DNA of 64,000 nt, from the NCBI RefSeq assembly GCF_905171765.1, contig NC_053390.1:334148294-334212293 (forward strand), in the 5' to 3' direction. A program made the position numbers and the translations under genes. Positions 54,982 through 64,000 of this stretch are shown piece after piece (within the stretch, counting starts at the first letter, position 1; every line of letters starts with the position of its first letter). The stretch is from Bufo bufo. Its lineage: Eukaryota > Chordata > Amphibia > Anura > Bufonidae. The notes beneath the pieces were generated by a model. The model did no database searches and was not told where the DNA came from. It saw only the letters and a list, made by a program, of their open reading frames with translations.

Positions 54982-56140
54982 TCAACAGGGTGATGAGCCC
55001 CGGTACCTCTCCCTTATCTTTCCAGTGCTAGTTCCTTCCTCCACTAGATGACTATGGACCAATTGGTCCTTTAAATTTGGGTCTCTCCTGTACGTTACAG
55101 ATGGATTTGGGGTAAGTACCATACTTAGGTCTCTGTCAGATTGTATTATATGCCAGTATTTCCTGAGGATGCTATATATCTCTCTGTTATATCCATCATA
55201 TGTCCCTATGCATCTGATGAGTTCACTGTTTTTTGGTGCTGTTACCTTTAGTAGATCTTCTCTATCTACCTTTTTAGCTCTATTGTATGCATTTTTTAGG
55301 GATCTATTTGGATATCCTCTCTTCCTAAATCTTTGGAGCAGTTGTTCACTTTCTTTACCAAAAGAGGCCTCGTCAGAGCAGTTACGGCATGCCCTCAGGT
55401 ACTGGCCTGTCGGAATTCCCCTTTTCAGGGGGGATGGATGCCAGCTATTCCAATAAAAATAGCTGTTTGTTGCAGTAGGTTTTCTGTAAACCCCTGTGAC
55501 CAAGTGTCCATCTTCTGCTTTCTTTATTTTTAGATCAAGAAACACAATCTCCCTATCCTGAATTTCGTAAGTATATTTCATTCCTATATTGTTGTTATTC
55601 AGTGTCTGAGTAAATTCGTGAAATAGTGAATGACCCCCATCCCATAGGATAAGAATGTCGTCGATATATCTGCCCCAAAAAATAATGTGGTAGACATATG
55701 ACGACATTCCCTCAGTGAAGACATGATTATTTTCCCACCACCCTAAAAATAAATTTGCGTACATTGGGGCACATGACGTCCCCATCGCGGTCCCGTTGAT
55801 TTGTTTGTAAAATTGTCCCTGAAAAATAAAAATATTGTGTTCTAAAACAAACTTAAGTGATGACAAAACAAACTCATTGTGCCTTCTAAAATTTTGACTT
55901 CTTGTGTTAAGATAATATTCAACCGCGTGTATTCCTAATAGGTGCTGGATATTACTGTAGAGCGATTCAACATCTAAACTTGCTAGGATAGTGTCTGGTG
56001 TCAACGTGATATCATTTATTTTAAGAAGGATATCTTTTGTGTCACTAATGTATGAGGGCAGAGTGGTCACAAATGGTCTTAATATTTGATCCACATACTC
56101 GCTGATGGCCTGCGTTAGATTATCATTACCTGAGACTATA
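54982..56140 (-). pseudogene. PLE2 reverse transcriptase
   Basis: Telomerase-related RT of the Penelope type. Motifs counted from the chimeric start: LASLDVESLYSN (about 67-78, motif A), GTAMGTSCAPMYANLF (130-145, motif B), RYIDDILILW (171-180, catalytic DD), then FLDLKI, YRKPTATNSYFYWNS and RGYPNRSLKNA, all usual in PLEs. The first 13 codons of the open frame (56181-56142) come from the Tc1-2 end, not the PLE. The true N-terminal part is missing. A frame change before the endonuclease adds to the damage. Confidence 0.9.
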
Positions 56141-57029
56141 CAGTGGGATGCGAAAGTTTGGGCAACCTTGTTAATCGTCATGATTTTCCTGTATAAATCG
56201 TTGGTTGTTATGATAAAAAATGTCAGTTAAATATATCATATAGGAGACACACACAGTGATATTTGAGAAGTGAAATGAAGTTTATTGGATTTACAGAAAG
56301 TGTGCTATAATTGTTTAAACAAAATTAGGCAGGTGCATAAATTTGGGCACTGTTGTCATTTTATTGATTTTAAAACCTTTAGAACTAATTATTGGAACTC
56401 AAATTAGCTTGGTAAGCTCAGTGACCCCTGACCTACATACACAGGTGAATCCAATTATGAGAAAGAGTATTTAAGGGGGTAAATTGTAAGTTTCCCTCCT
56501 CTTTTAATTTTCTCTGAAGAGTAGCAACATGGGGGTCTCAAAACAACTCTCAAATGACCTGAAGACAAAGATTGTTCACCATCATGGTTTAGGGGAAGGA
56601 TACAGAAAACTGTCTCAGAGATTTCAGCTGTCTGTTTCCACAGTTAGGAACATATTGAGGAAATGGAAGACCACAGGCTCAGTTCAAGTTAAGGCTCGAA
56701 GTGGCAGACCAAGAAAAATCTCGGATAGACAGAAGCGACGAATGGTGAGAACAGTCAGAGTCAACCCACAGACCAGCACCAAAGACCTACAACATCATCT
56801 TGCTGCAGATGGAGTCACTGTGCATCGTTCAACCATTTGGCACACTTTACACAAGGAGATGCTGTATGCAGGAGTGATGCAGAGGAAGCCTTTTCTCCGC
56901 CCACAGCACAAAAAGTGCCGCTTGAGGTGGGCTAAAGAACATTTGAACAAGCCAGCTTCATTTTGGAATAAGGTGCTGTGGACTGATGAAACTAAAATTG
57001 AGTTATTTGGCCATAACAAGGGGCGTTAT
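56141..57029 (+). mobile_element. Tc1/mariner element Tc1-2, left half
   Basis: Starts cagtgggatgcgaaagt after TA (56139-56140), inside PLE2. It has a long leader, then the transposase. It is cut at 57029 by hAT A2. The right half, with its terminal repeat and TA, should lie beyond A2 outside the window. Confidence 0.92.
56529..57029 (+). pseudogene. Tc1 transposase N-terminal part, disrupted by hAT A2
   Basis: Open for 167 codons from MGVSKQLSND. Shows the bipartite DNA-binding region: helix-turn-helix (LGEGYRKLSQRFQLSVSTV) at about 25-45, a GRPRKIS hook at about 59-65, the second helix-turn-helix (TVHRSTIWHTL), and the first catalytic aspartate in WTDETKIEL at about 151-159. No stop or shift before the break. 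The frame reads about four codons to a stop in the hAT end. Remaining catalytic residues must be past A2. The clean frame suggests Tc1-2 was young when A2 arrived. Confidence 0.93.
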
Positions 57030-57165
57030 TAGGGATGAGCGAACCCGAACTGTATAGTTTGGGTTCGTACTGAATTTTGGGGTGTCCGTGACACGGACCC
57101 GAACCCGAACATTTTCGTAAAAGTCCGTGTTCGGGTTCGGTGTTCGGCGCTTTCTTGGCGCTTTT
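57030..57165 (+). promoter_or_regulatory. A2 terminal repeat and subterminal cluster
   Basis: ggacccgaacccgaac and gtgttcgggttcgg face each other around 57090-57140 and can form a hairpin. The inverted arrangement and order equal those of A1 at 4865-4981. Confidence 0.6.
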
Positions 57166-57547
57166 TGAAAGGCTGCAAAGCAGCCAATCAACAAGCGTCA
57201 TACTACTTGCCCCAAGAGGCCATCACAGCCTTGCCTACTATTGGCATGGCTGTGATTGGCCAGTGCAGCATGTGACCCAGCCTCTATATAAGCTATAGCG
57301 CTGCACGTCACTCTGCTGATTCAAGCATAGGGAGAGGTTGCAGCTGCGACGTTAGGGCGAGATTAGGCAGATTAACTCCTCCAAAAGACTTCATTCTGTG
57401 ATCGATCTGCAGCTGTGGATCATTGAAGTGCTAATATTGACTTGCTCACTTTTTTGAGGCTGCCCAGAGTGTTTTTAGATCACTTTTTTTCTGGGGTGAT
57501 CGGCGGCCATTTTGTGACTTGTGGTGCACCAGCACAAGCTATCACCA

Positions 57548-57858
57548 AGTGTATTTAACCATCGATAGTGTGGTTATTTTGTGCTATATCCTACATCAGC
57601 TGCAGGCTGAGCCTGTGTCACCGAAGTGCATTTAACCATCAACAGTCTGGTTATTTTTTGGCCATATACTACATCAGCTGCAGGCTGAGCCTGTGTCACC
57701 GAAGTGCATTTAACCATCGACAGTCTGATTAATTTTTGGCCATATACTACATCTGGTGCAGGCTGAGCCTGTGTCACCCAAGTGCATTTAACCATCAACA
57801 GTGTGGTTATTTTTTGGCCATATACTACATCAGGCGCAAGTTGAGCCTGTCACCCAGC
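57548..57858. repeat. 78-bp tandem repeat (4 units) in A2 leader
   Basis: gtg(c/t)atttaaccatc starts at 57548, 57626, 57704 and 57782. Each unit includes tatactacatcagctgcagg and ctgagcctgtgtcacc. Confidence 0.92.
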
Positions 57859-57887
57859 GTCTAAAAAATAGACCTGACATTTCTATT

Positions 57888-60352
57888 CAACCAAATCTGT
57901 ACTGTTTTAGCTGGTCAAGTTATTTGTAGTGACCGTAAAAGCACACTTTTTGTTCCGGGTTGAAAAACTATTCCCAAATTTGCCATTCTCAAAATAACTA
58001 GTTTCTGGTATTTGAGGCCTACTTGAAATCTATCCCAAAAAGGATATCTTACATTGAAGGTACTGATAGTGTCATTCAGAAAAACCTAAGACACACGCTA
58101 GCGTGCAGATAGAAGTCTGATTCTGTGATTAAACCTATACCTGTCACACAGCGCAAAAAAAACCAGGCCTCACATCTCTATTCAACCAAATCTGTACTGT
58201 TTTAGCTGGTCAAGTTATTTGTAGTGACCGTAAAAGCACTTTTTATTTTCTGGATTGAAAAACTATTCCCAAATTTGCCATTCTCAAAATAAATAGTTTC
58301 TGGTATTTGAGGCCTACTTGAAATCTATCGCAAAAAGGATATCTTACATTGAAGGTACTGATAGTGTCATTCAGAAAAACCTAAGACACACGCTAGCGTG
58401 CAGATAGAAGTCTGATTCTGTGATTAAACCTATACCTGTCACACAGCGCAAAAAAAAACAGGCCTCACATCTCTATTCAACCAAATCTGTACTGTTTTAG
58501 CTGGTCAAGTTATTTGTAGTGACCGTAAAAGCACTTTTTATTTTCTGGATTGAAAAACTATTCCCAAATTTGCCATTCTCAAAATAACTAGTTTGTGGTA
58601 TTTGAGGCCTACTTGAAATCTATCCCAAAAAGGATATCTTACATTGAAGGTACTGATAGTGTCATTCAGAAAAACCTAAGACACACGCTAGCGTGCAGAT
58701 AGAAGTCTGATTCTGTGATTAAACCTATACCTTCAGCACAAATAAAACCAGGCCTCACATCTCTATTCAACCAAATCTGCAGTGTTTTAGCTGGTCAAGT
58801 TATTTGTAGTGACCGTAAAAGCACTTTTTATTTTCTGGATTGAAGAACTATTCCCAAATTTGCCATTCTCAAAATAACTAGTTTGTGGTATTTGAGGCCT
58901 ACTTGAAATCTATCCCAAAAAGGATATCTTACATTGAAGGTACTGATAGTGTCATTCAGAAAAACCTAAGACACACGCTAGCGTGCAGATAGAAGTCTGA
59001 TTCTGTGATTAAACCTATACCTGTCACACAGCGCAAAAAAAAAACAGGCCTCACATCTCTATTCAACCAAATCTGTACTGTTTTAGCTGGTCAAGTTATT
59101 TGTAGTGACCGTAAAAGCACTTTTTATTTTCTGGATTGAAAAACTATTCCCAAATTTGCCATTCTCAAAATAACTAGTTTCTGGTATTTGAGGCCTACTT
59201 GAAATCTATCCCAAAAAGGATATCTTACATTGAAGGTACTGATAGTGTCATTCAGAAAAACCTAAGACACACGCTAGCGTGCAGATAGAAGTCTGATTCT
59301 GTGATTAAACCTATACCTGTCACACAGCGCAAAAAAAAACAGGCCTCACATCTCTATTCAACCAAATCTGTACTGTTTTAGCTGGTCAAGTTATTTGTAG
59401 TGACCGTAAAAGCACTTTTTATTTTCTGGATTGAAAAACTATTCCCAAATTTGCCATTCTCAAAATAACTAGTTTCTGGTATTTGAGGCCTACTTGAAAT
59501 CTATCGCAAAAAGGATATCTTACATTGAAGGTACTGATAGTGTCATTCAGAAAAACCTAAGACACACGCTAGCGTGCAGATAGAAGTCTGATTCCGTGAT
59601 TAAACCTATACCTGTCACACAGCGCAAAAAAAAACAGGCCTCACATCTCTATTCAACCAAATCTGTACTGTTTTAGCTGGTCAAGTTATTTGTAGTGACC
59701 GTAAAAGCACTTTTTATTTTCTGGATTGAAAAACTATTCCCAAATTTGCCATTCTCAAAATAACTAGTTTGTGGTATTTGAGGCCTACTTGAAATCTATC
59801 CCAAAAAGGATATCTTACATTGAAGGTACTGATAGTGTCATTCAGAAAAACCTAAGACACACGCTAGCGTGCAGATAGAAGTCTGATTCTGTGATTAAAC
59901 CTATACCTTTCACACAGCGCAAAAAAAAAACAGGCCTCACATCTCTATTCAACCAAATCTGTACTGTTTTAGCTGGTCAAGTTATTTGTAGTGACCGTAA
60001 AAGCACTTTTTATTTTCTGGATTGAAAAACTATTCCCAAATTTGCCATTCTCAAAATAACTAGTTTCTGGTATTTGAGGCCTACTTGAAATCTATCCCAA
60101 AAAGGATATCTTACATTGAAGGTACTGATAGTGTCATTCAGAAAAACCTAAGACACACGCTAGCGTGCAGATAGAAGTCTGATTCTGTGATTAAACCTAT
60201 ACCTGTCAAACAGCGCAAAAAAAAACAGGCCTCACATTTCTATTCAACCAAATCTGTACTGTTTTAGCTGGTCAAGTTATTTGTAGTGACCGTAAAAGCA
60301 CACTTTTTGTTCTGGGTTGAAAAACTATTCCCAAATTTGCCATTTTCAAAAT
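57888..60352. repeat. 295-bp tandem array (8 units plus partial) upstream of A2 transposase
   Basis: caaccaaatctgtactg starts at 57888, 58183, 58478, 58768, 59064, 59359, 59654, 59950 and 60245 (period 290-296). Units contain gctagcgtgcagatag, a partly palindromic acacacgctagcgtgc word and tttggaatagttttt inverts. The final partial unit ends about 20 bp before the transposase ATG, so the last repeat also forms the immediate 5' leader. Confidence 0.95.
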
Positions 60353-60369
60353 TGTGGTGAACGGGAACA

Positions 60370-63300
60370 ATGAGGAAAACATCTAATAAGGGACGTGGAC
60401 GCGGACGTGGACATGGTCGTGGTGGTGTTAGTGGACCCTCTGGTGCTGGGAGAGGACGTGGCCGTTCTGCCACAGCCACACGTCCTAGTGTACCAACTAC
60501 CTCAGGTCCCAGTAGCTGCCAGAATTTACAGGGATATTTGGTGGGGCCCAATGCCGTTCTAAGGATGGTAAGGCCTAAGCAGGTACAGGCATTAGTCAAT
60601 TGGGTGGCCGACAGTGCATCCAGCACGTTCACATTATCTCCCACCCAGTCTTCTGCAGAAAGCGCACAGATGGCGCATGAAAACCAAGCCCATCAGTCTG
60701 TCACATCACCCCCATGCATATCAGGGAAACTGTCTGAGCCTCAAGTTATGCAGCAGTCTCTTATGCTGTTTGAAGACTCTGCTGCCAGGGTTTCCCAAGG
60801 GCATCCACCTAGCCCTTCACCAGGGGTGGAAGAGATAGAATGCACTAACGCACAACTACTTATGTTTCCTGATGATGAGGACATGGGAATACCACCTCAG
60901 CACGTCTCTGATGATGACGAAACACAGGTGCCAACTGCTGCGTCTTTCTGCAGTGTGCAGACTGAACAGGAGGTCAGGGGTCAAGACTGGGTGGAAGACG
61001 ATGCAGGGGACGATGAGGTCCTAGACCCCACATGGAATGAAGGTCGTGCCACTGACTTTCAGAGTTCGGAGGAAGAGGCAGTGGTGAGACCGAGCCAACA
61101 GCGTAGCAAAAGAGGGAGCAGTGGGCAAAATCAGAACACCCGCCGCCAAGAGACTCCGCCTGCTACTGACCGCCGCCATCTGGGACCGAGCACCCCAAAG
61201 GCAGCTTCAAGGAGTTCCCTGGCATGGCACTTCTTCAAACAATGTGCTGACGACAAGACCCGAGTGGTTTGCACGCTGTGCCATCAGAGCCTGAAGCGAG
61301 GCATTAACGTTCTGAACCTTAGCACAACCTGCATGACCAGGCACCTGCATGCAAAGCATGAACTGCAGTGGAGTAAACACCTTAAAAACAAGGAAGTCAC
61401 TCAGGCTCCCCCTGCTGCCTCTTCTGCTGCTTCCGCCTCGGCCTCTTCTGCTGCTGCCGCCGCCTCGGCCTCTTCTGCTGCTGCTGCCGCCGCCTCTGCC
61501 TCTTCCTCTGCCTATGGAGGAACGTTGGCACCTGCCGCCCAGCAAACATGGGATGTACCACCAACACCACCACCTGCGTCACCAAGCATCTCAACCATGT
61601 CACACGACAGCGTTCAGCTCTCCATCTCACAAACATATGAGAGAAAGCGTAAATTCCCACCTAGCCACCCTCGATCCCTGGCCCTGAATGCCAGCATTTC
61701 TAAACTACTGGCCTATGAAATGCTGTCATTTAGGCTGGTGGACACACACAGCTTCAAACAGCTCATGTCACTTGCTGTCCCACAGTATGTTGTTCCCAGC
61801 CGCCACTACTTCTCCAAGAGAGCCGTGCCTTCCCTGCACAAACAAGTGTCCGATAAAATCAAGTGTGCACTGCGCAACGCCATCTGTGGCAAGGTCCACC
61901 TAACCACAGATACGTGGACCAGTAAGCACGGCCAGGGACGCTATATCTCTCTAACTGCACACTGGGTAAATGTAGTGGCGGCTGGGCCCCAGGGGGAGAG
62001 CTGTTTGGCGCACGTCCTTCCGCCGCAAAGGATCGCAGGGCAACATTCTTTGCCTCCTGTCTCCTCCTCCTCCTACTCAGCTTCCTCCTCCTCTTCTTCC
62101 ACCTGCTCATCCAGTCAGCCACACACCTTCACCACCAACTTCAGCACAGCACGGGGTAAACGTCAGCAGGCCATTCTGAAACTCATATGTTTGGGGGACA
62201 GGCCCCACACCGCACAGGAGTTGTGGCGGGGTATAGAACAACAGACCGACGAGTGGTTGCTGCCGGTGAGCCTCAAGCCCAGCCTGGTGGTGTGCGATAA
62301 TGGGCGAAATCTCGTTGCAGCTCTGGGACTAGCCGGTTTGACGCACATCCCTTGCCTGGCGCATGTGCTGAATTTGGTGGTGCAGAAGTTCATTCGCAAC
62401 TACCCCGACATGTCAGAGCTGCTGCATAAAGTGCGGGCCGTCTGTTCGCGCTTCCGGCGTTCACACCCTGCCGCTGCTCGCCTGTCTGCGCTACAGCGTA
62501 ACTTCGGCCTTCCCGCTCACCGCCTCATATGCGACGTACCCACCAGGTGGAACTCCACCTTGCATATGCTGGACAGACTGTGCGAGCAGCAGCAGGCCAT
62601 AGTGTAGTTTCAGCCGCAGCACGCACGGGTCAGTCGCACTGTGGATCAGACACACTTCACCACCAATGACTGGGCCTCCATGCGAGACCTGTGTGCCCTG
62701 TTGCGCTGTTTCGAGTACTCCACCAACATGGCCAGTGGCGATGACGCCGTTATCAGCGTTACAATACCACTTCTATGTCTCCTTGAGAAAACACTTAGGG
62801 CGATGATGGAAGAGGAGGTGGCCCAGGAGGAAGAGGAGGAAGAGGGGTCATTTTTAGCACTTTCAGGCCAGTCTCTTCGAAGTGACTCAGAGGGAGGTTT
62901 TTTGCAACACCAGAGACCAGATACAAATGTGGCCAGACAGGGCCCACTACTGGAGGACGAGGATGAGGAGGAGGTGGAGGAGGATGAGGATGAAGCATGT
63001 TCACAGCGGGGTGGCACCCAAAGCAGCTCGGGCCCATCACTGGTGCGTGGCTGGGGGGAAACACAGGATGATGACGATACGCCTCCCACAGAGGACAGCT
63101 TGTCCTTACCTCTGGGCAGACTGGCACACATGAGCGACTACATGCTGCAGTGCCTGCGCAACGACAGCAGAGTTGTTCACATTTTAACGTGTGCAGACTA
63201 CTGGGTTGCCACCCTGCTGGATCCCCGGTACAAAGACAATGTGCCCACCTTACTTTCTACACTGGAGCGTAATAGGAAGATGCGCGAGTACAAGCGCACG

Positions 63301-63822
63301 TTGGTAGACGCGCTACTGAGAGCATTCCCAAATGTCACAGGGGAACCAGTGGAAGCCCAAGGCGAAGGCAGAGGAGGAACAAGAGGTCGCCAACGCAGCT
63401 GTGTCACGGGCAGCTCCTCTGAGGGCAGGGTTAGCATGGCAGAGATGTGGAAAAGTTTTGTCACCACGCCACAGCTAACTGCACCACCACCTGATACGGA
63501 ACGTGTTAGCAGGAGGCAACATTTCAATAACATGATGGAACAGTACCTGTGCACAGCCCTCCACGTACTGACTGATGGTTTGACCCCATTCAACTTCTGG
63601 GTCTCCAAATTGTCCACGTGGCCAGAGCTAGCCTTTTATGCCTTGGAGGTGCTGGCCTGCCCGGCGGCCAGCGTTTTGTCTGAACATGTATTCAGCACGG
63701 CAGGGGGCGTCATTACAGACAAACGCAGCCGCCTGTCTACAGCCAATGTGGACAAGCTGACGTTCATAAAAATGAACCAGACATGGATCCCACAGGATCT
63801 GTCCATCCCTTGTGCAGATTAG
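60370..63822 (+). pseudogene. hAT A2 transposase with BED finger, one premature stop
   Basis: ATG at 60370 (RKTSNKGRGRGRG). One frame runs to TAG at 62605-62607 (745 codons), then continues in the same frame to the natural stop at 63820-63822 (1151 codons in all). Domains: RG-rich N-terminus (5-35), acidic Ser/Asp region, BED finger with CTLC and HLHAKH (about 280-335), Ala/Ser-rich run (about 355-380), hAT core VHLTTDTWTSKHGQGRY (about 507), CDNGRN (about 640), PTRWNST (about 722), acidic linker, dimerisation domain with LACPAASVLSEHVFSTAGG (about 1095-1113). A1 has GAG where this has TAG, so this is a single nonsense change. Length fits large BED-hAT transposases. Confidence 0.92.
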
Positions 63823-64000
63823 ACATTAACTACCTCCCCTTAACAATATATTATTGTACTCCAGGGCACTTCCTCATTCAATCCTATTTTTATTTTCATT
63901 TTACCATTATATTGCGGGGCAACCCAAAGTTGAATGAACCTCTCCTCTGTCTGGGTGCCGGGGCCTAAATATGTGACAGTAGCCTGTTCCAGTGGTGGGT
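63823..64000 (+). other. A2 3' flank
   Basis: Follows the stop codon and has no array or terminal repeat before the window ends. The 3' inverted repeat is expected off-window. Confidence 0.6.

Larger units (their letters stand above)
53110..56140 (-). mobile_element. Penelope-like element PLE2, interrupted by Tc1-2
   Basis: Minus-strand PLE with RT (from 56140 down to 54982), GIY-YIG endonuclease (54876-54559) and a 3' region with a hammerhead motif (53603-53656). Its upstream part was displaced by the Tc1 insertion at 56141 and lies off-window. The left limit near 53110 is approximate; no target duplication found. Confidence 0.8.
57030..64000 (+). mobile_element. hAT element A2 (3' end off window)
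   Basis: Starts tagggatgagcgaac at 57030 inside the Tc1-2 transposase. The 8 bases before it (57022-57029, ggcgttat) should reappear after the 3' end, beyond the window. In order: terminal GTTCG-rich region, 78-bp repeats, 295-bp array, transposase 60370-63822, 3' flank. Same family and layout as A1, opposite orientation. Confidence 0.92.

Noticed and set aside
57574..57798. Minus-strand frame with three internal peptide repeats
   Set aside because: The 78-bp unit is a multiple of three, so any open frame repeats; it is A2 leader sequence.
1..64000. tRNA, rRNA or snRNA genes
   Set aside because: I looked for box A/B-like and cloverleaf-like patterns and characteristic rRNA words by eye and found nothing convincing; a tRNAscan or Infernal run would be needed to be certain.

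Overview
The window looks like vertebrate nuclear DNA, most probably from an amphibian (an anuran with a large, transposon-rich genome). That assignment is inference. It rests on the mixture seen: BED-finger hAT elements, Tc1 elements, Penelope-like elements (PLEs), a Gmr1-type Gypsy element, L1/Tx1-like and CR1-like LINEs, TTAA-site elements and many MITEs. It also rests on a CR1-type 3' tail that I associate with frog genomes. I recognise no host gene. The only possible host exon is a weak candidate at 13.08-13.16 kb. Nearly everything else can be read as mobile DNA, much of it nested.

Layout. 1-12.9 kb: hAT element A1 (minus strand, cut by the window start, transposase still open) sits inside an older related hAT, B1. 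B1 also carries a Tc1 copy, a 231-bp near-perfect palindrome and a decayed transposase. 12.9-15.6 kb: MITEs and an L1-like remnant. 15.6-19.9 kb: hAT element C with an exact 8-bp target duplication. It holds a second element (D) made mostly of CT-rich minisatellite, into which 213 bp of Gypsy pol has been copied. 19.9-29.1 kb: a four-level nest in which a Tc1 remnant is split by a PLE (14-bp target duplication), the PLE by a Gypsy element, and a Gypsy LTR by a short LTR element (5-bp target duplication). 29-31.5 kb: MITEs, a CR1 tail and unassigned DNA. 31.5-36.5 kb: hAT B2, an internally deleted relative of B1 with an exact 8-bp target duplication. 36.8-37.3 kb: CR1-like LINE end. 38.3-39.8 kb: 5'-truncated L1-like LINE with a 16-bp target duplication. 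40.8-42.2 kb: a repeat present as a direct pair plus an inverted copy. 43.65-49.17 kb: hAT F (exact 8-bp target duplication), itself holding a TTAA-site element. 49.2-53.1 kb: repeat remnants, one with a hammerhead-like motif, and hAT E. 53.1-64 kb: a three-level nest in which a minus-strand PLE with a hammerhead motif is cut by a Tc1, and the Tc1 transposase by hAT A2, which runs off the window end.

Themes. (1) The A and B hAT elements carry long tandem arrays flanking their transposase genes (about 228, 295, 130 and 181 bp units). The arrays differ between copies while the coding regions and GTTCG/CGAAC-rich ends are shared. (2) The Gypsy element has integrase upstream of reverse transcriptase, the unusual order known from Gmr1-like elements. 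(3) Hammerhead-ribozyme folds lie at three places, one of them 3' of a PLE gene on the same strand. (4) A1 and A2 are a natural pair: A2's transposase has one premature stop where A1 keeps a sense codon.

Limits: all identifications come from reading motifs and comparing segments within the window. No database search was possible. Family names follow recognised motifs, and edges without a target duplication are approximate.
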